Origin: Stenotrophomonas maltophilia
GTDB lineage: Bacteria > Pseudomonadota > Gammaproteobacteria > Xanthomonadales > Xanthomonadaceae
Assembly (NCBI RefSeq): GCF_003205835.1
Contig: NZ_CP029773.1
Location: 4,000,501-4,064,500, forward strand
Reading direction: 5' to 3'
Length of the DNA stretch: 64,000 bases
The position numbers and the translations under genes are program-made. Below are positions 35,838 through 44,640 of the stretch, piece after piece (the first letter of the stretch is position 1; each line of letters begins with the position of its first letter). The notes under the pieces were generated by a model. The model was given only the letters and a program-made list of their open reading frames with translations, was not told the origin of the DNA and did no database searches.

Positions 35838-38116
35838 CGATCGCCGTGGCGATCGCGCTCTCCGCCGCCGCCAGCGCCCATGCCGCCACCGCCGCCGATA
35901 CCGGCGCCAGCACCGAGGCCGCGCTGAGCGCGCAGACGCTGGATACCGTCTCCGTGATCGGCCAGGGCGAGACCCGCCAGGTGCAGCGCATCACCACCGT
36001 CGACAAGCAGGTGCTGCCGCCGGGCACCAGCGGCCAGAAGATCCTCGACCGCCTGCCGGGCGTGTCGGTGCAGTCCAACGACGCCTTCGGTGCCAACGAG
36101 GAATCGCAGACCATCAGCCTGCGTGGCTTCGACAAGAGCCGCCTGGGCTACACGCTGGACGGCATCCCGCTGGGCGACAACAGCTACGGCAACTACAACG
36201 GCCTGAGCATCGCCCGCGCGATCATCGCCGAGAACCTGGCCGGTGCCGAGCTGTCGCAGGGCATCGGTTCGCTGGGCGTGGCCTCGACCAGCAACCTGGG
36301 CGGCACCATCCAGTATTTCTCGATGGACCCGTCCACCGAATTCGGTGGCCGCGCCAGCGTCACCGTCGGCGACAACAGCCAGCGCCGTGGCTACCTGCGC
36401 GTGGATACCGGCGACATCAACGGCTTCTCGGCCTATGTGTCCGGCGTGCACCAGGACCAGGACATGTGGGCCGCGCCGTACCAGAACCAGACCACCCGCC
36501 AGTTCAATGCCAAGGCGGTGTGGAATGTCGGCGACCACCGCTTCGGTGCGTTCGTGGCCACCTCGCGCGCCAGCCAGGCCAACTACGCCTACCTGTCCAA
36601 GGACATGCTGGCCCGCGGCCTGGGCTATGACTGGAACATCTATGCACCGGACTGGGATCGCGCCGTCGCCGCCGCGTACTGCGCGCCGGGCACCTACAAC
36701 AAGGCGCGCTGCGCATTCAGCGGCGGCGTCAACAGCATCGACGATGCGTACTACCAGAGCCGTGCGCTGCGCGACGACAACCTGTATTCGGTGGAAGCCG
36801 ACCTGCGCCTGGGCGAGCAGGGCCGCCTGAAGCTGCTGGCCTATCACCACGACAACCGTGGCCAGGGCCACTGGTGGGCACCGGGCCAGCCGTCCTACCC
36901 GGGTACCGACAGGATGCTGCCGATCTCGATCCGCAGCACCAACTACACGATCAACCGCGATGGCCTGACCGCCGCGCTGTCGTGGACGGTGGGCATCCAC
37001 GAACTGGAAGCCGGCCTGTGGTACGAGCAGAACGACCATAACGTGTCGCGCAACTTCTACTACATCAGCGGTCCGTTCCTGGACGACCTGTACCTGAAGA
37101 ACCCGGACCGCCTGTTGTTCAACCAGGACTTCGACATCCGCACCCGCCAGTTCTACGTACAGGACCGCATGCGCTTCCTGGACCAGCGCCTGACCGTGGA
37201 TGTCGGCATCAAGAGCCCCAACACCCGCATGCGCGCCACCGCCCAGCCGGGCGTGGAAACCAGCATTGCCTCGGGCACGCTGACCGCCAAGAAGTCGGTA
37301 CTGCCGCAGGTGGGCCTGGGCTTCAAGCTCAATGCCAACAACGAGCTGTTCGCCTCCTACGCCGAGAACATCGCCGCCTTCGTCGGTGGTGGCAGCGGCG
37401 GCCCGCTGCAGGTGTCGCCGGAATCGTTCGCGGCCAGTGCCGGGCTGGAGCCGGAGAAGTCCAAGAGCCTGGAAGCCGGCTTCCGTACCTTCGGCGAGAA
37501 GTACCAGGCGTCGATCGCGGCCTACAACGTGAAGTTCGACAACCGCCTGCTGTCGCTGAACCCGTGCTCGAGCATCGAAGTCGGCACGCGTCCGGAGTGC
37601 GTGACGCGCTTCATCAACGTCGGTTCGGTGAAGAGCCACGGTGCGGAGCTGACCTTCATCCTCAAGCCGATCGACGGCCTGCAGTGGTACAACGCGCTGT
37701 CCTGGAACAAGACCACCTACGAGGACGACTACCTGTCCGGCGGTGCGGTGGTGCCGGTGGCCGGCAAGATCACCGTGGATACGCCGCAGCGCATGGCCTC
37801 CAGTGAAATCAGCTGGAACCGCGATGGCTTCTTCGCCAGCCTGCGTGCCAAGTACACCGGCAAGCGCTACTACACCTACACCAACGACCAGTCGGTGCCG
37901 GGCGTGACCACCTTCGACGCTGGTGCGGGCTACGATTTCGGCCCGGGCCTGGGCCTGCGCAACGTTCGGGTGTCGTTGAACGCGACCAACCTGACCAACA
38001 AGCGCTACGCCGGCCAGCTGAGCTCGTTCGCACCGACCGATCCGAAGGGCACGCGGTATGCGATCCATGCGAGCGCACCGCGGCAGTTGTTCATGACGGT
38101 GGCGGCGGAGTTCTAA
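35819..38116 (+). CDS. TonB-dependent outer-membrane receptor
   Basis: A 765-residue receptor. Signal peptide ends SAHA|AT. The TonB box region is LDTVSVIGQGE and the plug domain spans about residues 45-165 (ILDRLPGVSVQSNDAF, ISLRGFDKSRLGYTLDG, LGGTIQYFS). The 22-strand barrel ends in VAAEF with terminal Phe. Two ATGs compete: 35804 adds five residues before the normal signal peptide, so 35819 is preferred. The FecA/CirA-like plug does not reveal the ligand. No FecIR pair or TonB gene is adjacent. It is convergent with the QEGLA gene across a strong bidirectional terminator. Confidence 0.88.
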   Translation: MQTRHLTIAVAIALSAAASAHAATAADTGASTEAALSAQTLDTVSVIGQGETRQVQRITTVDKQVLPPGTSGQKILDRLPGVSVQSNDAFGANEESQTISLRGFDKSRLGYTLDGIPLGDNSYGNYNGLSIARAIIAENLAGAELSQGIGSLGVASTSNLGGTIQYFSMDPSTEFGGRASVTVGDNSQRRGYLRVDTGDINGFSAYVSGVHQDQDMWAAPYQNQTTRQFNAKAVWNVGDHRFGAFVATSRASQANYAYLSKDMLARGLGYDWNIYAPDWDRAVAAAYCAPGTYNKARCAFSGGVNSIDDAYYQSRALRDDNLYSVEADLRLGEQGRLKLLAYHHDNRGQGHWWAPGQPSYPGTDRMLPISIRSTNYTINRDGLTAALSWTVGIHELEAGLWYEQNDHNVSRNFYYISGPFLDDLYLKNPDRLLFNQDFDIRTRQFYVQDRMRFLDQRLTVDVGIKSPNTRMRATAQPGVETSIASGTLTAKKSVLPQVGLGFKLNANNELFASYAENIAAFVGGGSGGPLQVSPESFAASAGLEPEKSKSLEAGFRTFGEKYQASIAAYNVKFDNRLLSLNPCSSIEVGTRPECVTRFINVGSVKSHGAELTFILKPIDGLQWYNALSWNKTTYEDDYLSGGAVVPVAGKITVDTPQRMASSEISWNRDGFFASLRAKYTGKRYYTYTNDQSVPGVTTFDAGAGYDFGPGLGLRNVRVSLNATNLTNKRYAGQLSSFAPTDPKGTRYAIHASAPRQLFMTVAAEF

Positions 38117-38127
38117 GTCAGAAGCGT

Positions 38128-38256
38128 TGCCCCGCGGCGTCTTGATTGTCGTCGCGGGGCAGGGCCGGATGGGCCGGCGCAGGACACGCCGTAAACCCAT
38201 CCTTGGGGGCTCGATGGCGCCATCCATGGCGCCAACGGTCCTGCGCCGGCCCATCC
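38128..38256. repeat. Composite inverted-repeat element
   Basis: Three nested palindromes lie just after the receptor gene. TGCCCCGCG (38128-38136) pairs with CGCGGGGCA (38153-38161). A 19-bp perfect inverted repeat begins GGATGGGCCGGCGC (38167-38185) and ends at 38238-38256. Inside that, TGGCGCCATCCATGGCGCCA (38215-38234) is itself palindromic. The whole would fold into a long branched hairpin and looks like a dispersed Stenotrophomonas repeat. Confidence 0.7.
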
Positions 38257-38306
38257 AACCCTGCTCGAAGGTTTCCCGCGCCACGGTGCGGAAGGCAAAG
38301 AGGAGC

Positions 38307-38345
38307 AAAATCAAAGAGCCGGGCATTGCCCGGCTCTTTGATTTT
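38307..38345. terminator. Bidirectional terminator between convergent genes
   Basis: An 18-bp perfect stem, AAAATCAAAGAGCCGGGC (38307-38324), loop ATT and its complement (38328-38345). A-rich and T-rich ends suit termination in both directions. Confidence 0.88.
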
Positions 38346-38464
38346 CAAGCGCAATCCCTCTGGTGGACCTGCTACCGCGCCCGCGGAAAACTGTCTGGAG
38401 GAGGCGGGGCACCCTGGCCAGCGATATCAATCGAGGCGCCAGCGCATCATCCCGCCAACGCATT

Positions 38465-39718
38465 TCATTCCGGCGCCAGCTGGTCCATCCGTATCCGGTT
38501 GGCGAACAGCGAGAACGCCAGCATGCCGGCCAGGCCGTTCGCCCGGCTCACCCAATGCGGCAGCCAGCGCGGCGGCTTCAGCACCCCCGCCTCGAACAAC
38601 GGCGCGAACGCGATCGCATCGGTCAGGCTCATCTTGCCGGCGAACAACCAGCGGCAGACCTGCAGGCGGTCCTCGGCCAGCATGTGGCGGAAAAAGGTAT
38701 GCACCGACACCAGGCCGCGCAGGTACACCGTGTCCTTGGTGAAGGCCAGACCGCCACTTGGCGGCACGCCGCGGAACACGCGCTGCGCCGAAGCGAAACT
38801 CTCTTCCGCGTTCTGCCCGGCATCACAGAAATAGCGGAACACTTCGATGAAATCGGCGCCTTCGCGCGCCATCGCAATCGCTTCGGTACGCAGGCTGATG
38901 CGCTTGAGGCGCTCGATGTCGATGCTGCCGGTGATCTGCTCGGCGAAGGTGGCCAGCCCTTCCTGGGTCGCGGTCACCCGCGGCGAGGACAGTGCCAGGC
39001 TCGGCAGCACCGGCTGCTCGCGGCCGTTCAGGGCGGTCAGCGAATGCACCAGCGCTTCATGGTGGAACAGCTGCGCGCGGTCGTAGGCACTGAAGCGCGC
39101 ACTGGTGCGCAGGCGGATGCGGGTCGGGCCTGCAGCCGCCTTGGACACCAGTTCCGGATCCAGCTGCACCTGGATGATGCGCGATTCGAAGAAGGCGTCC
39201 AGATCGTTCTGCAGCTGCAGTTGCAGCGCGATGGCCGAAACCGGCACCTGCTCTTCCGGTGCCAGCAGTTCGTGGTCCAGCTCGGCGGCAATCTGGATGA
39301 AGTGGCGCGCCGCTTCGCGCGTGCTCGGGCCATTGCCCGGCAGCGGCTGCTCGGGGGCGCCGAACAGCTGCACCGAACAGGAGTCGACGGCAGCAGTGCC
39401 CAGCCCTTCCAGCAGCTGTGCAGCCAGGTCCCAGCTCTGCGCCGACTGCCGCACGTAGTGACCCAACGGATGGCTGTCGTCGCAGTCGGCGGCGATCGCG
39501 GCCAGTGCGCGGCGTTCTTCGCTGAAGTCCAGCTTCGGGTAATCCACCTTCGGCAGTACCGGCTGGCCACGCGCCACGCTGGCCAGGAACGGTGCCTGCA
39601 CCGTTGCTGGCCAGCTGGTCAGGCCCAGCAGGCGGATGCCTCCCACGGCCTCGACCAGACGCGCATCGAGCGCTGCATGGTGGGCCACGTCACGGTCCAG
39701 CGTCGCGATCGGTTCCAT
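38465..39718 (-). CDS. QEGLA-motif (DUF1704/MATCAP-like) metallopeptidase-like protein
   Basis: A 417-residue cytoplasmic protein of the family annotated as flavohemoglobin expression-modulating QEGLA motif protein. The name-giving TQEGLATF is at residues 251-258. Upstream FHHEALVHSL contains HExxxH (His220, Glu221, His225), the zinc motif of the DUF1704 group to which the eukaryotic tubulin tyrosine carboxypeptidase MATCAP also belongs. It is therefore a probable metallocarboxypeptidase-like enzyme with unknown bacterial substrate. ATG 39718 (MEPIATLDRD) is preferred over an extension that translates SMAG repeats. It is followed by the receptor's bidirectional terminator. Confidence 0.82.
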   Translation of the reverse strand: MEPIATLDRDVAHHAALDARLVEAVGGIRLLGLTSWPATVQAPFLASVARGQPVLPKVDYPKLDFSEERRALAAIAADCDDSHPLGHYVRQSAQSWDLAAQLLEGLGTAAVDSCSVQLFGAPEQPLPGNGPSTREAARHFIQIAAELDHELLAPEEQVPVSAIALQLQLQNDLDAFFESRIIQVQLDPELVSKAAAGPTRIRLRTSARFSAYDRAQLFHHEALVHSLTALNGREQPVLPSLALSSPRVTATQEGLATFAEQITGSIDIERLKRISLRTEAIAMAREGADFIEVFRYFCDAGQNAEESFASAQRVFRGVPPSGGLAFTKDTVYLRGLVSVHTFFRHMLAEDRLQVCRWLFAGKMSLTDAIAFAPLFEAGVLKPPRWLPHWVSRANGLAGMLAFSLFANRIRMDQLAPE

Positions 39719-39749
39719 GCGCGGACTATAGCGCTCTGCCCGCACGTTG

Positions 39750-39825
39750 GTAGGTGCCAACCTGGGTTGGCATCCGCCGAGGGCGGGCTGCGGACAGATT
39801 CGTGCCAACCAAGGTTGGCACCTAC
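39750..39825. repeat. SMAG dimer upstream of the QEGLA gene
   Basis: GTAGGTGCCAACCTGGG begins at 39750 and the inverted partner ends CTAC at 39822-39825, in the divergent-looking gap between rsgA's 3' end and the QEGLA gene's 5' end. Confidence 0.8.
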
Positions 39826-39862
39826 CAGGAGCGTGCAAAACCGGGCTTGGAATGCGTCCTTT

Positions 39863-39886
39863 GTAGAGCCGAGCCCATGCTCGGCT
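39863..39886. repeat. Single SMAG palindrome after rsgA
   Basis: GTAGAGCCGAGCCCATGCTC begins at 39863, 7 bp beyond the rsgA stop (minus strand). Confidence 0.7.
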
Positions 39887-39892
39887 GTCTTG

Positions 39893-41002
39893 TTAACGCC
39901 GACGCGGCTTGCCTGCCGGGCGGAACTGCTGGCCCTTGCCCTTCTTGCCACCGCGTTCCTGCGCGGTCTCGGCCTGGCGCACCGCCAGCTTGGCGGCGGC
40001 GGCGGCGACTTCTTCCTTCAGCTTGAAGTAGTTCAGCAGCCGGCTCTCTTCAATCTCGCCGGCCTCGATCGCTGCACGCACGGCACAGCCCGGTTCCTGC
40101 TGGTGCTTGCAGTCGTTGAAGCGGCACTGTGCGGCCAGCGCTTCGATGTCGGCGAAGCCACCTTCGGACAGCGTCTCTTCACCGGTCGGCTTCAACTCGC
40201 GCATGCCCGGGGTGTCGATCAGACAGGCGCCCATCGGCAACGGCATCAGCGCGCGGTGCGTGGTGGTATGGCGGCCACGTGAATCGTTGGCGCGCACTGC
40301 GTTGGTCTTCATCCGCTGCTCGCCGAGCAGGGTGTTGGTCAGCGTGGACTTGCCGGCACCGGAGGAACCGACCAGCACCACCGTGCGGCCCGGGCCCAGC
40401 CACGGCTGCAGCACCGCCACGCTGTCGGCATCCAGGCCGTTGATCGCATGCAGCGCGATGCCCTGCATCTCCAGCTCTTCCAGCACCGCCAGCGCATCCT
40501 CGCTGTACTCGGTCTGGTCGGCCTTGGTCAGCACCACTACCGGTTCGGCACCACCACCACCGACCAGCAGCAGGTAGCGCTCGATGCGGCGCGGATTGAA
40601 GTCGGCATCCAGGCCACAGACGATGAACACCGTATCGATGTTGGCGGCGATCACCTGCTGATGATAGTGCTCGCCGGCCGCACCGCGCTTGATCGCGGTA
40701 CGCCGCGGCAGCAGCGCGACGATGCGGATGCCGTCGAGCAATACCCAGTCACCTACCGCCGGCCGTTCATGGCTGGGGAAGCGCGGGCGCTGCCATTCCG
40801 GCAGCGACTCGGCCTTGATCGACGCATCCGGGCCATCGGCCACCACATAGTGGGTGCGGTGCTGTTCGATCACCCGCGCCGGGCGGGCCTGCGGGTGAGC
40901 GGCCATGGCGGCCTGCCAGTCGGCCTGCTGCGCCGGGCCCGGCCAGGGCCAGCCGATGGTCTGCAGGGCGATGAAATCGGGGGTCTGGGTCATCACTGCC
41001 AT
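39893..41002 (-). CDS. rsgA: RsgA, ribosome small-subunit-dependent GTPase
   Basis: A 369-residue circularly permuted GTPase that checks the maturing 30S decoding centre. An OB-fold covers about residues 40-115. The G motifs come in permuted order G4-G1-G3: TKAD (159-162), VGSSGAGKST (211-220) and DTPGMREL. The C-terminal zinc knuckle is CRFNDCKHQQEPGC. The tail is Lys/Arg-rich. AGGT before ATG 41002 favours MAVMTQTPDF; ATG 40993 would remove three residues. The reading frame stays open far upstream without coding evidence, so I do not extend it. Confidence 0.93.
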   Translation of the reverse strand: MAVMTQTPDFIALQTIGWPWPGPAQQADWQAAMAAHPQARPARVIEQHRTHYVVADGPDASIKAESLPEWQRPRFPSHERPAVGDWVLLDGIRIVALLPRRTAIKRGAAGEHYHQQVIAANIDTVFIVCGLDADFNPRRIERYLLLVGGGGAEPVVVLTKADQTEYSEDALAVLEELEMQGIALHAINGLDADSVAVLQPWLGPGRTVVLVGSSGAGKSTLTNTLLGEQRMKTNAVRANDSRGRHTTTHRALMPLPMGACLIDTPGMRELKPTGEETLSEGGFADIEALAAQCRFNDCKHQQEPGCAVRAAIEAGEIEESRLLNYFKLKEEVAAAAAKLAVRQAETAQERGGKKGKGQQFRPAGKPRRR

Positions 41003-41092
41003 TCTACCTGTGCCGGCGCCCTGCCAGCCCAGCATTGACGGGGCCCGAGCCCTTGCCATGCATTGCAGCAATTCCGGTAGGATGGAAGCCCC

Positions 41093-42391
41093 ATGCCTTT
41101 TGACGGCCCAGCTCCCATGTCCACCAACTCGCCCAAGCCCCTGGCCATCCGCGAGCGCCTTTCCGAAGTGCGCTACGAAATCCGCGGAGAACTGGCGCGG
41201 CGAGCCCGGGAGCTGGAGGCGCAGGGCCGCAAGCTGATCAAGCTCAACATCGGCAACCCCGGCGCCTTCGGCTTCCGTGCGCCTGAGCACCTGCAGCGCG
41301 CGATCGCCGATGACATGGGCCGCACCGACCCGTACACCCACCAGCAGGGCCTGCCGGTGGCACGTGAAGCCATCGCGGCGTACTACGCCCGCCGTGGCGC
41401 GCCCGATGCCCATCCGGACCGCGTCTTCCTCGGCAATGGCGTCAGCGAACTGATCGACCTGTCGCTGCGTGCGCTGCTCAATCCCGGCGACGAAGTGCTG
41501 GTGCCCTCGCCGGACTATCCGCTGTGGTCGGCCTCGACCATCCTCAACGATGGCCGCCCGGTGTACTACCGCTGCGCACCGGAGAACGGCTTCCAGCCGG
41601 ACCCGAGCGAGATCGAGACGCTGGTGTCCTCGCGCACCCGCGCCATCGTGCTGATCAACCCGAACAACCCCAGCGGCGCCAGCTATCCGCGCGAACTGCT
41701 GGAGCGCGTGGTGGAGATCGCGCGCCGCCACAACCTGTTGCTGCTGGTCGACGAGATCTACGACCAGATCCTGTACGACGACGCGGTGTTCCAGCCGGTC
41801 GCACCGCTGGCCGGTGATCATCCGTGCCTGACCTTCAGCGGCCTGAGCAAGGTGCACCGCGCCTGCGGCTGGCGCGTGGGCTGGGCCCACCTCAGCGGCG
41901 ATGATGCCCGCCTGGGTGACTTCCGCGCGGCGCTGGACCTGCTCGGTGCGCTGCGCCTGTGCGCCAATGTGCCGGGCCAGTACGCCATCGAGGCCGCGGT
42001 GAACGGCCCGGACACCATTTCCGAGCTGTGCACGCCGGGCGGTCGCCTGTATGAAACCCGACGCGCGGTGATCGAGGCCTGCGAAGCCAGCGAGCACCTG
42101 TCGCTGGTCGCTCCCGCCGGTGCGCTGTACGCGTTCCCGGCCGTGGTCGGCGCTGCGGCGAAGGGCTTCGACGACCACAACTTCGCGCTGGACCTGATGA
42201 ACAACGAGGGCGTGCTGGTGGTGCCGGGCTCGAGCTTCAACGTGCCCTACCGCCACCATTTCCGCGTGACCCTGATGCCGGAAGCCTCGGTGATGCGCGA
42301 TGTATTCGCGCGCATTGACCGTGCCCTGGCCCGCCGTGCCGAGGACGCGACCAAGGTCGTGCCGCTGAAGCCGCGCCGTTCGGTGGCCTGA
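41093..42391 (+). CDS. Class I/II PLP aminotransferase (AlaA-like)
   Basis: A 432-residue pyridoxal-phosphate aminotransferase. It has the substrate loop KLNIGNPGAFGFRAPEHL, INPNNPSGASYPRE, VDEIYDQILYDD and the PLP-lysine motif FSGLSKVHRACGWRVGW. The arrangement is close to the alanine/glutamate-pyruvate transaminase AlaA. GGATGGAAG lies before ATG 41093; ATG 41117 is a shorter option. The SGNH hydrolase gene begins directly after its TGA, so these are cotranscribed. Substrate is inferred only from family likeness. Confidence 0.87.
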   Translation: MPFDGPAPMSTNSPKPLAIRERLSEVRYEIRGELARRARELEAQGRKLIKLNIGNPGAFGFRAPEHLQRAIADDMGRTDPYTHQQGLPVAREAIAAYYARRGAPDAHPDRVFLGNGVSELIDLSLRALLNPGDEVLVPSPDYPLWSASTILNDGRPVYYRCAPENGFQPDPSEIETLVSSRTRAIVLINPNNPSGASYPRELLERVVEIARRHNLLLLVDEIYDQILYDDAVFQPVAPLAGDHPCLTFSGLSKVHRACGWRVGWAHLSGDDARLGDFRAALDLLGALRLCANVPGQYAIEAAVNGPDTISELCTPGGRLYETRRAVIEACEASEHLSLVAPAGALYAFPAVVGAAAKGFDDHNFALDLMNNEGVLVVPGSSFNVPYRHHFRVTLMPEASVMRDVFARIDRALARRAEDATKVVPLKPRRSVA

Positions 42392-43012
42392 GTGGTGACC
42401 CTGTCCTACCTGGCGCTGGGCGATTCGTACACCATCGGTGAAGCGGTTGCAGTCGAAGGCCGCTGGCCGCACCAGCTGGCTGCCGCGCTGCGTGCACAGG
42501 GCACTGAGCTGTCCGATCCGCAGACCATTGCGACCACCGGCTGGACCACCGACGAACTCGATGCGGGCATCGATGCGGCCGCGCCGCAGGGGTCGTTCGA
42601 TTTCGTCAGCCTGCTGATCGGCGTCAACAACCAGTACCGCGGGCGTCCGCTGGACGAATACCGCAGCCAGTTCCAGGCCCTGCTGCAGCGGGCGATCGGC
42701 TTCGCTGGCGGTGACGCCGGCCGCGTGCTGGTGCTGTCCTTCCCCGATTGGGGTGCGACCCCGTTCGGCGCCGGCAGTGGCCGCGACCTGGCCGCCATCG
42801 AGATCGAGACCGACGAGTTCAACGCGGCTGCCGAGGTGATCAGCACCCAGCAGGGCGTGGCCTTCGTCGACATCACCGATATCAGCCGTGACCACGGTGA
42901 CGACCCGGCGATGATTGCCGAGGACGGCCTGCACCCTTCGGCGCGGATGTACGCGCTGTGGAGCGCGCGCGCCCTGCCGGTGGCCGCGCACCTGCTTGGC
43001 GGCACGGACTGA
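42392..43012 (+). CDS. SGNH/GDSL-family hydrolase
   Basis: A 206-residue esterase/lipase-like hydrolase without signal peptide. Block I is LALGDSYTIGEAV with the nucleophile Ser12. Block II glycine is in TTGWTTDEL, block III in LLIGVNNQY, and block V, DGLHPS, supplies Asp/His. The start is one of two tandem GTG codons (42392, 42395) immediately after the aminotransferase TGA, which points to coupled translation. Its stop is 4 bp before the methyltransferase ATG. Natural ester substrate unknown. Confidence 0.85.
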   Translation: MVTLSYLALGDSYTIGEAVAVEGRWPHQLAAALRAQGTELSDPQTIATTGWTTDELDAGIDAAAPQGSFDFVSLLIGVNNQYRGRPLDEYRSQFQALLQRAIGFAGGDAGRVLVLSFPDWGATPFGAGSGRDLAAIEIETDEFNAAAEVISTQQGVAFVDITDISRDHGDDPAMIAEDGLHPSARMYALWSARALPVAAHLLGGTD

Positions 43013-43016
43013 GGCG

Positions 43017-43733
43017 ATGGACGGCACGCCACGGACTGGCACGCCCCTGCCCTGCACTCCCCTGGCGGCCCCGCAAGCCCGCTTGATCGCCGACGCATTC
43101 CGGCCGGCGCAGGTCTGGGGCAGCCGCCGCGACTACTACTACACCCGCGGCAAGCTCGGCAGCGATCCGCTGTACGACGGCGTGCTGCAGCATCTGCCTG
43201 ACGATGGGCAGCCGGTGCTGGACCTGGGCTGCGGGCTGGGCCTGTTCGCCCATGTGCTGCGCCAGCGCGGCGGTACCCAGCATTACCTGGGCGTGGACGT
43301 GGATGCCGGCAAGATCACCCGCGCGCAACGTGCTGCCGCCGACCTGCAGGACGTGCGCTTCGACTGCGTGGATGTGCAGGCGCCGCTGCCGGCGCACGCC
43401 GGGCACGTCCTGCTGCTGGACGTGCTTCAGTATCTGGACGCGGGCCCACAGCAGGCCCTGCTGCGCGCGGCCAGCGCGCAGGTGGCCCACGGCGGCTGCC
43501 TGTTGCTGCGTACACCGCTGGCCACCGGCGATGGCCGCGACCGCACCACGCGGGTGGCCGACCGGCTGGCCTGGCTGATCGGCTGGATGGGCACACGACC
43601 GCGCCACTATCCCGATCCGCAGGTGTTGCAGGCGACATTGATCGAGGCCGGATTGCAGGTGACGTCGCCCCGGCCGCTGCACGGGCGTACCCCGTTCAAC
43701 AGCTGGCTGCTGGTGGCGCACCGCATCCGGTAG
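43017..43733 (+). CDS. SAM-dependent methyltransferase
   Basis: A 238-residue class I methyltransferase. Motif I is VLDLGCGLGLFAHVL (about residues 68-82), with VDVDAGKI as motif II and LLLDVLQYLD as motif IV. An N-terminal extension has QVWGSRRDYYYTRGKLGSDPLY, seen in small-molecule or lipid-linked methyltransferases. The start is the ATG 4 bp after the SGNH hydrolase stop. It completes an aminotransferase-hydrolase-methyltransferase operon. Its TAG stop is formed by the GTAG of a SMAG repeat. Confidence 0.83.
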   Translation: MDGTPRTGTPLPCTPLAAPQARLIADAFRPAQVWGSRRDYYYTRGKLGSDPLYDGVLQHLPDDGQPVLDLGCGLGLFAHVLRQRGGTQHYLGVDVDAGKITRAQRAAADLQDVRFDCVDVQAPLPAHAGHVLLLDVLQYLDAGPQQALLRAASAQVAHGGCLLLRTPLATGDGRDRTTRVADRLAWLIGWMGTRPRHYPDPQVLQATLIEAGLQVTSPRPLHGRTPFNSWLLVAHRIR

Positions 43734-43798
43734 CGCGGGGCCATGCCCGGCGGATTCCATCCATGCCGCTGCGCTCGCCGGGCGTGGCCCGGCGCTAC
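43730..43798. repeat. SMAG dimer between convergent genes
   Basis: GTAGCGCGGGGCCATGCCCG starts at 43730 and the inverted partner ends CTAC at 43795-43798. The left GTAG contains the methyltransferase stop codon (43731-43733). Confidence 0.8.
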
Positions 43799-43801
43799 CG
43801 G

Positions 43802-44581
43802 TTATCCGGCCGGCAGCTGCGCCTTCAGCCCGCGCTCGTGCAGCGCCTGCAGCACGCGCTCGATGATCACCAGGTTGTGCCCATGGGCGGCACCTTCGTG
43901 CAGCAGCACGATCGCGCCCGGGCGCAGGTCAGGCAGCAGCCGTGCCAGCACGCCATCCGGCGTGCAGCCGACGCCGTCGTAGCCGCGCGCGCTCCAGCCT
44001 ACCCGGACCAGCCCCAACCGCTGCAGCACCGGCGCCACGAACGGATTGGTCATGCCCACCACCGAGCGGTACCAGCGCACCGGCTGGCCGCTTACCGCCT
44101 GCAGGGCATGCTGGCAGCCCTCGATCTCGGCGCGCATCGCGGCCGGGCCCAGCCGCCAGAAGCGTGCCTGCGGATGGGTGTGGCTGTGATTGCCGAGGTC
44201 GTGGCCACGGCGCAGGATCTCGGCTACCAGTTCCGGCTGCGCCAGCGCACGTTCGCCCACCAGGAAGAAGGTGGCGCGCGCCTGGTGGCGGTCCAGCAGG
44301 TCGAGCACGGCGCGGGTTTCCGGGCCGGGGCCGTCATCGATCGTCAGCCATACCGTGTTGCCGGCCTCCGGCAGCCGGCTCAGCACCGGCGCATAGAAGC
44401 GGCTGTTGGGCAGGAACACCGGCACCATGAACAGCGCATGGCTGGCCACCATCAGTGGCAGCCCCCAGTGCCAGCCGGCCAGGGCCCAGACCAGGATCAC
44501 GGCCAGCTGCGACGCCACCAGCCAGGGCAGCCAGCGCCAGGGGCGGGCCGGGATGCGATGCAATGTTCCTGCGTTGCTCAT
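43802..44581 (-). CDS. NodB-type polysaccharide deacetylase family protein
   Basis: A 259-residue protein with one or two N-terminal membrane helices (about residues 15-55) and then a NodB domain. The catalytic motif is TVWLTIDDGPGPET, the zinc His motif is GNHSHTHPQARF, and LHEGAAHGHN supplies the late His. Such enzymes de-N-acetylate polysaccharides or glycolipid-linked sugars; the membrane anchor and periplasmic domain suggest action on envelope glycans. ATG 44581 is preferred over 44596; neither has a strong ribosome site. It is divergent from the glutaredoxin fusion gene. Confidence 0.83.
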   Translation of the reverse strand: MSNAGTLHRIPARPWRWLPWLVASQLAVILVWALAGWHWGLPLMVASHALFMVPVFLPNSRFYAPVLSRLPEAGNTVWLTIDDGPGPETRAVLDLLDRHQARATFFLVGERALAQPELVAEILRRGHDLGNHSHTHPQARFWRLGPAAMRAEIEGCQHALQAVSGQPVRWYRSVVGMTNPFVAPVLQRLGLVRVGWSARGYDGVGCTPDGVLARLLPDLRPGAIVLLHEGAAHGHNLVIIERVLQALHERGLKAQLPAG

Positions 44582-44640
44582 CCCCCATGATGCCATGGGG
44601 GTTAGAATTGATGATTCGAATTCCCGGAACCCCGACGTCC

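Noticed and set aside
41003-43057. Upstream extension of the rsgA frame over the aminotransferase and SGNH hydrolase genes
   Set aside because: The extension is antisense to two clear genes and shows no conserved domain; the RsgA domain begins at 41002.
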